64,000 bases of DNA from Catenovulum maritimum. Lineage in GTDB: Bacteria; Pseudomonadota; Gammaproteobacteria; Enterobacterales; Alteromonadaceae. Shown one piece after another: positions 9,636 to 17,401 of the stretch; position 1 is the stretch's first letter; each line of letters opens with the position of its first letter. The notes beneath the pieces are model-generated. The model saw only the letters and a program-made list of their open reading frames with translations. It was not told the origin of the DNA and did no database searches. Where the stretch lies: NCBI RefSeq assembly GCF_001050375.1, contig NZ_KQ130488.1, positions 140,443 through 204,442 on the forward strand, in the 5' to 3' direction. The translations under genes and the position numbers were made by a program.

Positions 9636-10370
9636 TTAAGGTGCGACTTCAATAATATCATCCATTGAATAGCTGCCTAGGCCAGCTAAATTCATAGACA
9701 ATTCACTTCCACTTCCAAATCGAACACTATTAACCGTTGAATAAGCTCCCACAGCTAAATCAGTTCGCATACCTGTATTTGCATCTATAGCGCTGGCTGA
9801 AATTTGGTACATGTTCGGACCCATCAACTCGCCATCACTATTGCGACCATCCCAGTTAAACCCTGCAGTTCCCGTTTCCGAGGCACCTAAATCTAAAGTT
9901 TGGATTAACTTTCCGGATTGATCTTTAATTTGAAGTTTGATGTCGTTCATACTGCCATCAAACATAACTTGGCCTGCCATTGCTCTATTTTCTTCATCAA
10001 GTGAAAATAATGGCGCTTCTTCCGCTGAAACAAGCACTGTCCGACCGACCATAGACGAGGCCTGTAAGGCTTTATTAGAGGTTTGACCTGACTCAATACT
10101 ACCTAAAATAGAACCAAACTGAGAAGATAGTTCAGTAAACTTCTCATTAAGATCACTAATCCCTTCGGCCATGGTAAAATTCGTCATTTGCGAGATCATT
10201 TGATCATTATCTGTTGGGTTAGTCGGATCTTGCGCTGCCATCTGTGTTGTAAGCAAAGAGAAAAAATCATCTTGAGTTAACGCCCCCTTTTCTTCAGGTG
10301 CTGAGTTAACCTCTTCTTTTTTCCAGTACAAATCACTTAACGAATTTGAATTACTAACTGAATCAACCAT
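9636..10370 (-). CDS. flgD: Flagellar hook assembly (capping) protein FlgD
   Basis: FlgD caps the growing hook and allows FlgE to polymerise; it is discarded when the hook is complete. The protein has 244 residues. The N-terminal export/cap region contains LTQDDFFSLLTTQMAAQDPTNPTDNDQMISQMTNFTMAEGI, the classic FlgD signature, followed by a beta-rich FLG-FN3-like segment with FNWDGRNSDGELMGPNMYQI and a C-terminal tail. It lies between flgC (12-bp gap) and flgE (30-bp gap) in one minus-strand operon driven by the sigma-54 promoter upstream of flgB. Confidence 0.95.
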   Translation of the reverse strand: MVDSVSNSNSLSDLYWKKEEVNSAPEEKGALTQDDFFSLLTTQMAAQDPTNPTDNDQMISQMTNFTMAEGISDLNEKFTELSSQFGSILGSIESGQTSNKALQASSMVGRTVLVSAEEAPLFSLDEENRAMAGQVMFDGSMNDIKLQIKDQSGKLIQTLDLGASETGTAGFNWDGRNSDGELMGPNMYQISASAIDANTGMRTDLAVGAYSTVNSVRFGSGSELSMNLAGLGSYSMDDIIEVAP

Positions 10371-10382
10371 ATCTTCTACCTA

Positions 10383-10808
10383 CTAACCTTGACCTAAGCG
10401 CAATGTTCTAGACAACATCTTTTTTGCTGAATCAGCAATTTGAATATTCGTTTCGTATGCTCTAGAAGCTGAAATCATATTCGCCATTTCTTCCATCACA
10501 TTAACATTCGGTTTATAGATATAACCGTTTTTATCCGCCATTGGATGATTAGGGCTGTATTCAATCTGCAAAGGTTTGTCACTTTCAACTATCCCTTTAA
10601 CTTGTACACCAACATTTTCAGTATTGTTCATATTGGCTTGTGCACGCGTCATCTCAGCAGCAAAAACAGGATGTCGAGCACGATACGTTTCATCAACTGA
10701 CGAGCTCACACTATTGGCGTTGGATAAATTACTCGCAGTTGTATTTAACCGCACCGATTGGGCAGACATAGCTGAGCCCGAAATATCAAATACATTAAAT
10801 AAACTCAT
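10383..10808 (-). CDS. flgC: Flagellar basal-body rod protein FlgC
   Basis: Proximal rod component of the flagellar basal body in the periplasm, 141 residues. Its N-terminus (FNVFDISGSAMSAQSVRLNTTASNLSNANSVSSS) is the rod signature, and the C-terminus (NVNVMEEMANMISASRAYETNIQIADSAKKMLSRTLRLGQG) is the conserved FlgC helix. The length is typical. The ATG overlaps the flgB TGA by four bases (ATGA), indicating translational coupling that would keep FlgB and FlgC amounts matched. Confidence 0.96.
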   Translation of the reverse strand: MSLFNVFDISGSAMSAQSVRLNTTASNLSNANSVSSSVDETYRARHPVFAAEMTRAQANMNNTENVGVQVKGIVESDKPLQIEYSPNHPMADKNGYIYKPNVNVMEEMANMISASRAYETNIQIADSAKKMLSRTLRLGQG

Positions 10809-11206
10809 TGACCTTGTCCTGTTATCGCTTTTTTCAGCCCTTTAATGCGGCCGGTTAAAAATTGTAGAGAAGAGTTATATCTCAGCTGGTTTTGCAAAAA
10901 CTCGTTTCGTTCCGCCATTAACTCAACCGTATTTCCATCGCCTGTATCAGGCTGTAATGGATTTCGGTACTGTAGTCCATCGTTCATACTTGAGCTAAAA
11001 GACATATGCTTATCACTCGTTCTAGTTAAAGACGTGGAATACTCCTTACGAGCACCGGATAAAGCGGCTTGAAAATCAAAATCTTTGGCTTTATAGCCAG
11101 GCGTATCAGCATTTGCGATATTACTCGCTAAAACTTCAGAGCGTTTAAGCCTTAAGCTCAGTGCTTCGGGATGAATACCAAATGCTTTATCGAATGAGAT
11201 CGCCAT
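10805..11206 (-). CDS. flgB: Flagellar basal-body rod protein FlgB
   Basis: Proximal rod protein, 133 residues, first gene of the flgBCDE operon. The N-terminal half contains HPEALSLRLKRSEVLASNIANADTPGYKAKDFDF, the rod signature with ANIANADTPGYKA-type core, and the C-terminal half ends with NGNTVELMAERNEFLQNQLRYNSSLQFL-type sequence. A GGAG lies upstream of the ATG. A sigma-54 -24/-12 promoter sits about 35-50 bases upstream (11239-11257), and a sigma-28-type promoter lies farther up at 11378. Confidence 0.95.
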   Translation of the reverse strand: MAISFDKAFGIHPEALSLRLKRSEVLASNIANADTPGYKAKDFDFQAALSGARKEYSTSLTRTSDKHMSFSSSMNDGLQYRNPLQPDTGDGNTVELMAERNEFLQNQLRYNSSLQFLTGRIKGLKKAITGQGQ

Positions 11207-11238
11207 TTTTTTGTCTCCGTTCTAACTTAGTTAAATCA

Positions 11239-11257
11239 GAGCAAATTAAGTGCCAAA
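11239..11257 (-). promoter_or_regulatory. Sigma-54 promoter of flgBCDE
   Basis: On the minus strand TTGGCACTTAATTTGCT matches the RpoN consensus: TGGCAC at -24 and TTGC at -12, with exactly 10 bases between the invariant GG and GC. The predicted start near 11229 leaves a leader of about 23 bases before the flgB ATG. Sigma-54 control of rod/hook genes is the known pattern in Vibrio and Pseudomonas. Confidence 0.88.
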
Positions 11258-11359
11258 ATATCAATCAGTTCTAAATTTAAATTAAACCTATATTTTTCAT
11301 ATAGTTAAGAACGAAAAACTTTAACGAATATTTTGTAGAAAATGAAATGTTGGTAGGTT

Positions 11360-11387
11360 TTGCCGATAGTTTTATAATTATCGGCAA
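11360..11387. repeat. Inverted repeat between cheR and flgB
   Basis: TTGCCGATA (11360-11368) pairs with TATCGGCAA (11379-11387) around a 10-nt loop just after the cheR stop codon. It has no T-run on the minus strand, so it is a poor terminator. Its right arm is also the -10 box of the sigma-28 promoter at 11378-11404. Confidence 0.6.
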
Positions 11388-11404
11388 GTGTGATCAAGAT
11401 TTTA
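11378..11404 (-). promoter_or_regulatory. Sigma-28 (FliA) promoter at the 3' end of cheR
   Basis: The minus strand reads TAAA, 15 bases, then GCCGATAA, which is the exact -10 octamer and exact spacing of FliA promoters. The -35 lies in the last codons of cheR. It would start a transcript near 11371, running 165 bases into flgB, or a small RNA from the cheR 3' end. It adds late (class IV) input to flgBCDE or drives something not annotated. Confidence 0.7.
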
Positions 11405-12224
11405 AGCGGTAAACGATACCTGGGTTACAACGCTGCATTGCAAAGTCGTCACTTAAACCAGAAATAGATTCAGAAGCACCAAGAAACAAGTAGCCGTCAG
11501 GGTTTAAAGAACTAGCAAATTGTTTAAGAATTTTAGCTTTGTTCTCAGCAGAAAAATAAATCAAGACGTTGCGACAAAAAATAATGTCAAACTTACCTAA
11601 AAGTGAATAGCTATCAAGTAAGTTCATCTGCCTAAAGCTGACTAACTTTTTAACTTCAGGCTTTAATTGCATTGCCCCGGTATCGTTAGCTGGTTCAAAA
11701 AATTGTTGTTTTCTTTGCTGTGATAAGCCGCGCGCAAGCGCTAAAGAGTCATAAGTAGCAGCCTTACACATATCTAACATACTAGGCGAAATATCTGTCC
11801 CTGTAATTTGAACCTTACCACCTGAAATTTTTCTTTGTTGGTATTCTAAGGCGCTCATAGCAATAGAATATGGCTCTTGCCCTGATGACGAGGCTGCAGA
11901 CCAAATTTTAATTGGCGCAATACGTTTATCATATTGCGGAAAAATATCATTCTTTAAAACATCAAACGGGTAGGTATCTCTAAACCATAAAGTTTCATTA
12001 GTTGTCATGGCATCAACCACAGCGGCACGTAATTGCCGCTCAGTCACACTCATGGCTCGAGTCACAATTTCACCTAGTGATTGTGCTTTATATTTAGCTA
12101 ATAAAGGCGTCAAACGACTCTTTACTAGGTATTGCTTATTGTCGCCTAAAACGATTCCGCACTGGTGCTCAAGAAAAGTACAGAATTTCTTATAGTCATT
12201 TGCGTCAATAGATTTATCTATCAC
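11394..12224 (-). CDS. cheR: Chemotaxis protein methyltransferase CheR
   Basis: S-adenosylmethionine-dependent methyltransferase that methylates glutamates of chemoreceptors for adaptation, 276 residues. The N-terminal helical CheR domain (about 1-75) precedes the SAM-binding domain, which shows TNETLWFRDTYPFDVLK, KIWSAASSSGQEPYSIAM (SAM motif I), TGTDISPSMLDMCK, and DIIFCRNVLIYFSAENKAKIL, all conserved in CheR. The gene lies 10 bp downstream of cheV and upstream of flgB, the Vibrio/Shewanella order cheV-cheR-flgB. The C-terminal codons contain the -35 of a sigma-28 promoter. Confidence 0.96.
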   Translation of the reverse strand: MIDKSIDANDYKKFCTFLEHQCGIVLGDNKQYLVKSRLTPLLAKYKAQSLGEIVTRAMSVTERQLRAAVVDAMTTNETLWFRDTYPFDVLKNDIFPQYDKRIAPIKIWSAASSSGQEPYSIAMSALEYQQRKISGGKVQITGTDISPSMLDMCKAATYDSLALARGLSQQRKQQFFEPANDTGAMQLKPEVKKLVSFRQMNLLDSYSLLGKFDIIFCRNVLIYFSAENKAKILKQFASSLNPDGYLFLGASESISGLSDDFAMQRCNPGIVYRLKS

Positions 12225-12234
12225 AAATATAGCC

Positions 12235-13158
12235 TTATACGTTTAGCCATTTTTGAACGGCACCGGCCAGTTCGTCTGGATTAAATTTAGCAATAAAACC
12301 GTCAGCACCTACTTTATCAACCATAGCATGGTTAAATACTCCACTTAACGAAGTATGTAAAATAACTTTAAGATCTTTGAGTTTGGGGTTATTTTTAATT
12401 TCAGCTGTTAGCGTGTATCCATCCATTTCTGGCATTTCAATATCGGAAATCAACAAAGCGACTTTATCCGTTACGTTGCCTGTTTCATTTGCAATTGCGG
12501 TTAACTTCTCTAGAGCGTCTCGACCATTGATAGCTAAAGCCATTTCGATGCCGAACCCCTGAAGTGCCCTTTTGACTTGATTTCGAGCAACAGAAGAGTC
12601 ATCCGCAATAAAGATCAACTTGTCAGAGTAATCTTTCTCAATTGGAGCGGATTCCATTACTTCTTTACTCACTTCGGCATCAATAGGTGTGATTTCGTGT
12701 AAGATTTTTTCAACATCTAAAATTTCGACAAGCTCTTTATCTACCTCTGTGACAGCAGTTAAGTAACTATATCGGCCTGCCCCTTTCGGCGGCGGCATAA
12801 TAGATTCCCAATTAATATTAATAATACGCTCAACCGACATAACCAAAAAGCCTTGGACTGTACGGTTGTACTCAGCAATAACAATAAAGCAATCTTTAGT
12901 ATCTTCGATTGGACGACCGCCTGTCGCCATACTCAAATCAATAACAGAGATAGTTTGGCCGCGGATATGAGCAATCCCTCGAATAAATTTATTGCGCTTA
13001 GGCAATGAAGTTAAATTTGGGCACTGTAATACTTCCCTAACTTTGAACACATTTATCCCAAATCGTTGGCGCCCCTGCAATTTAAATAACAGTAGTTCGA
13101 GTCTATTTTGACCAACCAATTGTGTTCTTTGGTTAACGGAGTCAAGTAATCCTGCCAT
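12235..13158 (-). CDS. cheV: Chemotaxis coupling/receiver protein CheV
   Basis: CheV is a CheW-like coupling protein fused to a receiver and links receptors to CheA with phosphorylation-dependent adaptation. It has 307 residues from the ATG at 13158, chosen because GGAGA lies 6-7 bases upstream; a GTG 12 bases earlier overlaps that site. The CheW domain (about 10-160) contains RFGINVFKVREVLQCPNLTSLPKRNKFIRGIAHIRG in scattered conserved form, and the receiver (about 180-305) has IFIADDSSVARNQ, phospho-Asp in LLISDIEMPEMDG, and KFNPDEL replacing the usual KPF. It is the first gene of cheV-cheR, divergent from flgA. Confidence 0.95.
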   Translation of the reverse strand: MAGLLDSVNQRTQLVGQNRLELLLFKLQGRQRFGINVFKVREVLQCPNLTSLPKRNKFIRGIAHIRGQTISVIDLSMATGGRPIEDTKDCFIVIAEYNRTVQGFLVMSVERIININWESIMPPPKGAGRYSYLTAVTEVDKELVEILDVEKILHEITPIDAEVSKEVMESAPIEKDYSDKLIFIADDSSVARNQVKRALQGFGIEMALAINGRDALEKLTAIANETGNVTDKVALLISDIEMPEMDGYTLTAEIKNNPKLKDLKVILHTSLSGVFNHAMVDKVGADGFIAKFNPDELAGAVQKWLNV

Positions 13159-13323
13159 ATTTATCTCCACTCTTTTATTCTAGGCATGCTTATTGCGATA
13201 ACTAAGTATCATTTCATAAAGTATCAATTTTTTGACGCTTATTAGATTCATTTATAACGCTTTTTTCAAAATAAGCATAGTCCATATTCGAAAAAGTGAA
13301 ATTTTATTTGATTAGGAGAGCCA

Positions 13324-14019
13324 ATGAGAACCATTATTGTCTATACATTGAGCATTTTTGTGTTTTTAGCTATATCAAACGCAGCCAATGCAACAAAATA
13401 TAGTAAACAAGCAGTTGAGAGCTTAGCTGAAGAACATGCCCTGTCTGTTTACCCCCATCATCCAGATGAAAATATCTCAGCGCAAGCCTCTCCCATAGAT
13501 ACAAGGTTAAATTTAAAACCTTGTGATTCTGAGTTAAATGCAGAAACACCGAATTTAAATCGCTTCTCTAAAAACTTGACGGTCAGGGTAAAGTGCGAAG
13601 ACAGCACTCCTTGGACCCTATATATACCAGTCCAAATCAAGATATTGACACCTGTTTTAGTCGCAAACCAGTATTTGAATCAAGGAGACATTCTAACCAA
13701 TTCGAATACGGATATTGTTATGATCGAAAAAAATCGCTCAAGGAATGGTTTTATAGCCGATAAAAAAGGTATTACTGGTGCGAAAACTAAGAAGCAAATT
13801 AGGCCAGGAGAAGCTATAATAAACAAGAATGTCTGCTTTGTTTGCGAAGGCGAAGTTGTTACCGTTATTGCTAACACTTCAGGTCTATCTGTTAAAGCAG
13901 CAGGTATTGCACTTACAGACGGTAGTTTTGGCGAAACTGTGAGAGTCAAAAATAAAAGCTCAGGTCGAATCATTCACGGTAGAGTGAGCTCTGTAGGTGA
14001 AATAAAAATTAATTTATAA
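13324..14019 (+). CDS. flgA: Flagellar P-ring assembly chaperone FlgA
   Basis: Periplasmic chaperone needed to assemble the FlgI P-ring around the rod, 231 residues. It begins with a signal peptide (about 1-23, ending ISNAANA), followed by the beta-clip/SAF-like domain with VANQYLNQGDILTNSNTDIVMIE and the C-terminal motif AAGIALTDGSFGETVRVKNKSSGRIIHGRV, which is diagnostic of FlgA. AGGAG stands before the ATG. It is divergent from cheV and upstream of flgMN. TTGACG (13232) and TATAAC (13253) with a 15-bp spacer could be a weak sigma-70 promoter. Confidence 0.94.
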   Translation: MRTIIVYTLSIFVFLAISNAANATKYSKQAVESLAEEHALSVYPHHPDENISAQASPIDTRLNLKPCDSELNAETPNLNRFSKNLTVRVKCEDSTPWTLYIPVQIKILTPVLVANQYLNQGDILTNSNTDIVMIEKNRSRNGFIADKKGITGAKTKKQIRPGEAIINKNVCFVCEGEVVTVIANTSGLSVKAAGIALTDGSFGETVRVKNKSSGRIIHGRVSSVGEIKINL

Positions 14020-14038
14020 AATTAGTACCAAAATTAAT

Positions 14039-14065
14039 TAAAGAAATAAAAGAAATTACCGATAT
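14039..14065 (+). promoter_or_regulatory. Sigma-28 (FliA) promoter of flgMN
   Basis: TAAAG at 14039 followed, after 15 bases from TAAA, by ACCGATAT (consensus GCCGATAA) at 14058-14065, with correct FliA spacing. The predicted start is about 30 bases upstream of the flgM ATG. FliA control of its own anti-sigma factor is established in Vibrio and enterics. Confidence 0.8.
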
Positions 14066-14102
14066 AATAGATGAGGTAATAAAAAGTGGTAAGGGTTAAA
14101 TT

Positions 14103-14426
14103 ATGGCTATTAATATCAACAATCTGAACAATCAGGTTGGAAATACAGCCGCAGATGCACAAAAAACGGCACAAAATCAGCAGACTGCGAACCAAAGTGC
14201 GCAGAATGCTCAGCAAACTAGTGCGCCGAGACAAGACTCTGTTTCTTTGACGCAGACTGCGCAAAACTTAAATAACTTAACAAAAAAAGCTTCTAACGCT
14301 TCTGGTTTTGATCAAGAGAAAGTCGACAAAATCAAGAAAGCGATTGAATCTGGTGAGTATAAAGTTAATTCTGAAAAATTAGCAGCAAACATTATTGCTA
14401 GCGAAGGCAAAATTTTCGGCTTATAA
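14103..14426 (+). CDS. flgM: Anti-sigma-28 factor FlgM
   Basis: FlgM holds FliA inactive until the hook is finished and FlgM is exported through it. It has 107 residues, with low-complexity Gln/Asn/Ala-rich N-terminal half (about 5-50) and the conserved C-terminal FliA-binding helices (DSVSLTQTAQNLNNL; KVDKIKKAIESGEYKVNSEKLAANIIASE). The KIKxAIxxGxYxV(N/D)xxKxA motif is diagnostic. It lies directly behind a sigma-28 promoter, which would form the usual feedback loop with fliA at 27021, and 3 bp upstream of flgN. Confidence 0.94.
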   Translation: MAININNLNNQVGNTAADAQKTAQNQQTANQSAQNAQQTSAPRQDSVSLTQTAQNLNNLTKKASNASGFDQEKVDKIKKAIESGEYKVNSEKLAANIIASEGKIFGL

Positions 14427-14429
14427 ACA

Positions 14430-14852
14430 ATGAACCAAGCAAATGAGTTACTCGACCAACAAGCAGAGCAACTAACAAGTTTAGGTGACTTGTTGCAAGC
14501 CGAATTAGATGCCTATAAACAAAGAAACACTGATAAAATTTTAGATACTGCAGAAGCTAAACAAGCTTTGTTAATCAAAATTCAGGCATTAGATCAAAGT
14601 ATCGCTCAACTAGAAAACCTAGATGAACTAAAACAAAGCGAGTCATTTCAAGCTAGTGTCGACGCCATTAATCACCAACTAAAAGAAATTAAAGTTCAAA
14701 GTGCAATAAACGAAAGAGTCATTCGCACGAGCCTTAATAATGTTACTAGACTAAAACAGTCTATTTTATCTTTAAAAAATGCCGATTCAATGACTTATGA
14801 CAAGCAAGGACAGGCTAAAACTCAAACGCTTGGCAAAGGCATCAAAGCTTAG
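14430..14852 (+). CDS. flgN: Flagellar export chaperone FlgN
   Basis: Cytoplasmic chaperone for the hook-filament junction proteins FlgK and FlgL in the enteric system, 140 residues. The sequence is almost wholly helical with a long coiled-coil pattern and few conserved residues; the call relies on size, position 3 bp behind flgM and the FlgN-type N-terminus (LLDQQAEQLTSLGDLLQAELDAYKQRN...LDTAEAKQALLIKIQALD). It is presumably cotranscribed with flgM from the sigma-28 promoter. FlgK and FlgL are not encoded in this window. Confidence 0.88.
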   Translation: MNQANELLDQQAEQLTSLGDLLQAELDAYKQRNTDKILDTAEAKQALLIKIQALDQSIAQLENLDELKQSESFQASVDAINHQLKEIKVQSAINERVIRTSLNNVTRLKQSILSLKNADSMTYDKQGQAKTQTLGKGIKA

Positions 14853-14866
14853 TATCTCGAAAAGCG

Positions 14867-15316
14867 CTAAGCTGACTTTAAGTTAAACCCTCTTTCATTT
14901 TCATTTAACTTAAAACAAAATAACACCTTGTCAGCTTGTCCCCCTCTGCCATTTTTATCTAACCAATATTTTCCTGACGCTATAGGAAAATTAAAATGCC
15001 TTTGATAATAACTCAATTCACTTGCTGGTAAACGCCTGCCATTTAACCATGTATCACCCTCTAAGCATGAAATATCCTCAGGTAAACATGTCGATATTAA
15101 CTCTGCAGCAATAACACCACTTGCTCCACGGTTTTGCTCACCCCAGAGCCCTGACTTGCTATCGTACCAGTATCGACCGGATTGAATATCATAGCCAAGC
15201 TGCATCTCAATTGCGTCAATCTCAGAATCTGAAAGTACTTGGTTGTTAATGATGACTTCTTTCGCGACCGAGACTTGTGTAAATATAAACATAAAGAAAA
15301 AAAATAATTTAGCCAT
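14867..15316 (-). CDS. Secreted protein with two SG-x-YW-x-D repeats, function unknown
   Basis: Unrecognised secreted protein of 149 residues. The start at 15316 is chosen because GAGGT lies 6-7 bases upstream and it begins a signal peptide (about 1-18, MAKLFFFFMFIF...VSVA). The mature part has two related segments, about 24-59 and 92-126, each shaped L-x2-SE-x10-12-I-x-SG-x-YW-x-D followed by a Gly-rich turn (SGRYWYDSKSGLWG and SGKYWLDKNGRGG), so it looks like an internal duplication. Cys77 and Cys84 lie between the repeats. It is convergent with flgN and 14 bp from it; whether it has a flagellar or surface role cannot be told from sequence. Confidence 0.7.
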   Translation of the reverse strand: MAKLFFFFMFIFTQVSVAKEVIINNQVLSDSEIDAIEMQLGYDIQSGRYWYDSKSGLWGEQNRGASGVIAAELISTCLPEDISCLEGDTWLNGRRLPASELSYYQRHFNFPIASGKYWLDKNGRGGQADKVLFCFKLNENERGFNLKSA

Positions 15317-15494
15317 TGAATACCTCGACAAATAGCAGGCTTTAACTAGGTTATAACTAAAGCTCACTTTTTAATCAATTATTCATTAGGATGATTTTTT
15401 ACTATCAACACAACAAAAAGTTATGAGAACAAACATAATTCATCGTCTAAACTAAAAATTATGACTATTTAAAGCACTGAATTAGGCTAAATAA

Positions 15495-15845
15495 ATGATC
15501 CGACATTGTATTCTCAGCATACTCATTGTGACACTACTTGGCTGTGGACCAAAACCTTGGGACGAACCTGAATTGCATGAAGCTGCAATTAGAGGCGATA
15601 TAGAAAAAGTACAACGAATATTAAAACAAGGAGTTGATGTAGATAGTTTGAATAGCCAAGGGGCTACGGCTTTACACTGGGCTGCGTTTAAGGGACAAAA
15701 AGGTGTTGCGAAACTATTAATTGAGCAAGGTGCAGATGTGAATGCAAAAACAACCAAAGGCTCTACGCCCCTGCGTTTAGCAACAACGCATAAACAAACA
15801 GAAGTTATTAGTTTTCTTAAATCAAAGGGAGCGACTCTTGATTAA
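15495..15845 (+). CDS. Ankyrin-repeat lipoprotein
   Basis: Predicted lipoprotein of 116 residues. The N-terminus (MIRHCILSILIVTLLGCG) is a type II signal with lipobox LLGC, so Cys17 would be acylated and the protein anchored in the outer or inner membrane facing the periplasm. The mature part is built of about three ankyrin repeats (ELHEAAIRGDIEKVQRILKQ; GATALHWAAFKGQKGVAKLL; GSTPLRLATTHKQTEVISFL), which usually mediate protein binding. No partner gene is adjacent: neighbours are the repeat-containing secreted protein and a DUF4250 gene. Expression signals were not identified. Confidence 0.85.
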   Translation: MIRHCILSILIVTLLGCGPKPWDEPELHEAAIRGDIEKVQRILKQGVDVDSLNSQGATALHWAAFKGQKGVAKLLIEQGADVNAKTTKGSTPLRLATTHKQTEVISFLKSKGATLD

Positions 15846-15899
15846 AAGAGCACTGTAGCTGATGTTATAACCCATCAGCTACAACCCCTAATTGATTCA

Positions 15900-16097
15900 C
15901 TACAAATCCGGACTAAATTGATTTATCCCCTCTTCATAATGAAAGCCTATTTGAGCCAGCTTATCTTCAATTTCCGTTTCATCAACTTCCATAACTGTCG
16001 CTAACACATGCAGATCATGGCAATCATGCCTAAGTTGATCATTCACAATACCGAGTAAAATATTTGGATCCATAAAAACTGCTTTATGTAAGTCCAT
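15900..16097 (-). CDS. DUF4250 domain-containing small protein
   Basis: Cytoplasmic protein of 65 residues that fits the DUF4250 family: MDPNILLGIVNDQLRHDCHDLHVLATVMEVDETEIEDKLAQIGFHYEEGINQF has the family's NxLLxIVNxxLR start and the IGxxYxxxxNQF end. No function is known for the family. GGGAG lies about 7 bases upstream of the ATG at 16097. It is a single-gene unit convergent with the ankyrin lipoprotein and divergent from fbp. Confidence 0.75.
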   Translation of the reverse strand: MDLHKAVFMDPNILLGIVNDQLRHDCHDLHVLATVMEVDETEIEDKLAQIGFHYEEGINQFSPDL

Positions 16098-16309
16098 CTT
16101 GGTCTCCCATAAAAAAATTAACCTAACTGCAACCGATCAAATTCTAGTCTGTATTTTCAAACTTGCATCACATTTTCTCACTCACTATTTTTAGCATTTG
16201 ATATTTTGTAAATTAAACAAAACACTATTAAGATGAACTTAGAACCAGCTAAAAATTAGCTAGTATTTTATTAGTTTCAATAGCAAGCTTTGATTATAAG
16301 GAATTCACC

Positions 16310-17281
16310 ATGCAAAGACTGACCCCCAGATTAAGAAAGGACGGCGTTGACTTAGAGCTGATCATGCTAATAAGGACAATATTAGCAGCCAGTAAAGAGA
16401 TAGCTTTCCGAGTGAACCAAGGAGCGCTATCAGGCATTTTAGGTTCAACCCTTGACGAAAATATTCAGGGAGAAACTCAAAAAAAGCTAGACGTAGTTGC
16501 TAACCAGCTCATCAAAGATATGCTACTAGATAATGAACAAGTTAGAGCTCTAGCTTCCGAGGAGGAAGATACCATAGTAGCAGGGACTGAGAATGCACCT
16601 TATATAGTTGCTTTTGACCCTTTAGATGGGTCTTCCAACATTGATATCAATGGCTCTATTGGAACGATCTTCACTATTTACAATGCCCGAAACGATGTAC
16701 CAAATGACAGCCCTGAACAATTTCATCAAAGAGGAAAGTATCAAGTATGCGCAGGCTATGTTCTATATGGTCCAGCTACCATGCTAGTACTTTCTACAGG
16801 GGGCCCAACCCGCTGTTATACCCTAGATGCCACTCATGGAGGCTATTTGTTAACGACTGAGGCTTTAGATATTCCATCCGAAACTCAAGAATATGCAATC
16901 AATGGCGCTAATCAAAGATTTTGGCACACCGAAATTAAACAATATATAGCAGACCTAATCCAAGGAGAAGAAGGCATACGAGGTAAGCGATTTAATATGC
17001 GTTGGAACGCGGCTATGGTAGGGGATGTGCATAGAATACTGACTAGAGGGGGTATTTTTTGTTATCCCTCAGATACTAAAGATCCAAATCAACCTGCCAA
17101 ATTAAGATTGCTTTACGAAGCGAACCCACTCGCTATGTTAGTGGAAAATGCAAATGGTAAAGCTTGTACGGAAACTGGTGATATTTTAGATATTCTGCCA
17201 CATGATATTCACCAAAGAGTCCCAGTAATTATGGGTTCGAGAAATGAAGTTGAAACCTGCCTGAATTACTACAAGCAATAA
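16310..17281 (+). CDS. fbp: Fructose-1,6-bisphosphatase, class I
   Basis: Gluconeogenic phosphatase that hydrolyses fructose 1,6-bisphosphate to fructose 6-phosphate, 323 residues, the usual class I length. The metal/substrate motif FDPLDGSSNID is at about 102-112, the acidic SEEEDT segment precedes it, and NMRWNAAMVGDVHRILTRGGIFCYP and LRLLYEANPLAMLVENANGKA are the conserved C-terminal substrate-binding parts. AAGGA precedes the ATG. It is a monocistronic-looking gene before dnaB, followed by a hairpin at 17303. Early arginine codons are AGA/AGG, slightly different from the neighbouring genes, but not enough to argue for transfer. Confidence 0.96.
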   Translation: MQRLTPRLRKDGVDLELIMLIRTILAASKEIAFRVNQGALSGILGSTLDENIQGETQKKLDVVANQLIKDMLLDNEQVRALASEEEDTIVAGTENAPYIVAFDPLDGSSNIDINGSIGTIFTIYNARNDVPNDSPEQFHQRGKYQVCAGYVLYGPATMLVLSTGGPTRCYTLDATHGGYLLTTEALDIPSETQEYAINGANQRFWHTEIKQYIADLIQGEEGIRGKRFNMRWNAAMVGDVHRILTRGGIFCYPSDTKDPNQPAKLRLLYEANPLAMLVENANGKACTETGDILDILPHDIHQRVPVIMGSRNEVETCLNYYKQ

Positions 17282-17302
17282 AATAGCCCTATATCAAGTG
17301 TT

Positions 17303-17334
17303 AGATTAACTCGTAATTTAATGCGAGTTAATCT
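17303..17334 (+). terminator. Hairpin after fbp
   Basis: An 11-bp stem (AGATTAACTCG at 17303-17313 with its complement at 17324-17334, 10-nt loop) 21 bases after the fbp stop. No T-run follows, so it may be a Rho-assisted or processing hairpin rather than a full terminator. Confidence 0.45.
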
Positions 17335-17401
17335 GTATGTCCTAATTAATTTACGGCATAATGTGGCATTAGATTTTTAAACAAAAGCAAACATTTGTTC
17401 T

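Noticed and set aside
13756..13763. GCCGATAA inside flgA as a sigma-28 promoter
   Set aside because: The octamer is perfect, but the position 15 bases upstream reads CTCA rather than TAAA, and it lies inside the coding sequence.
16310..17281. fbp as a horizontally acquired gene
   Set aside because: AGA/AGG arginine codons are frequent in the first codons, but the rest looks like its neighbours, and no mobile element flanks it.
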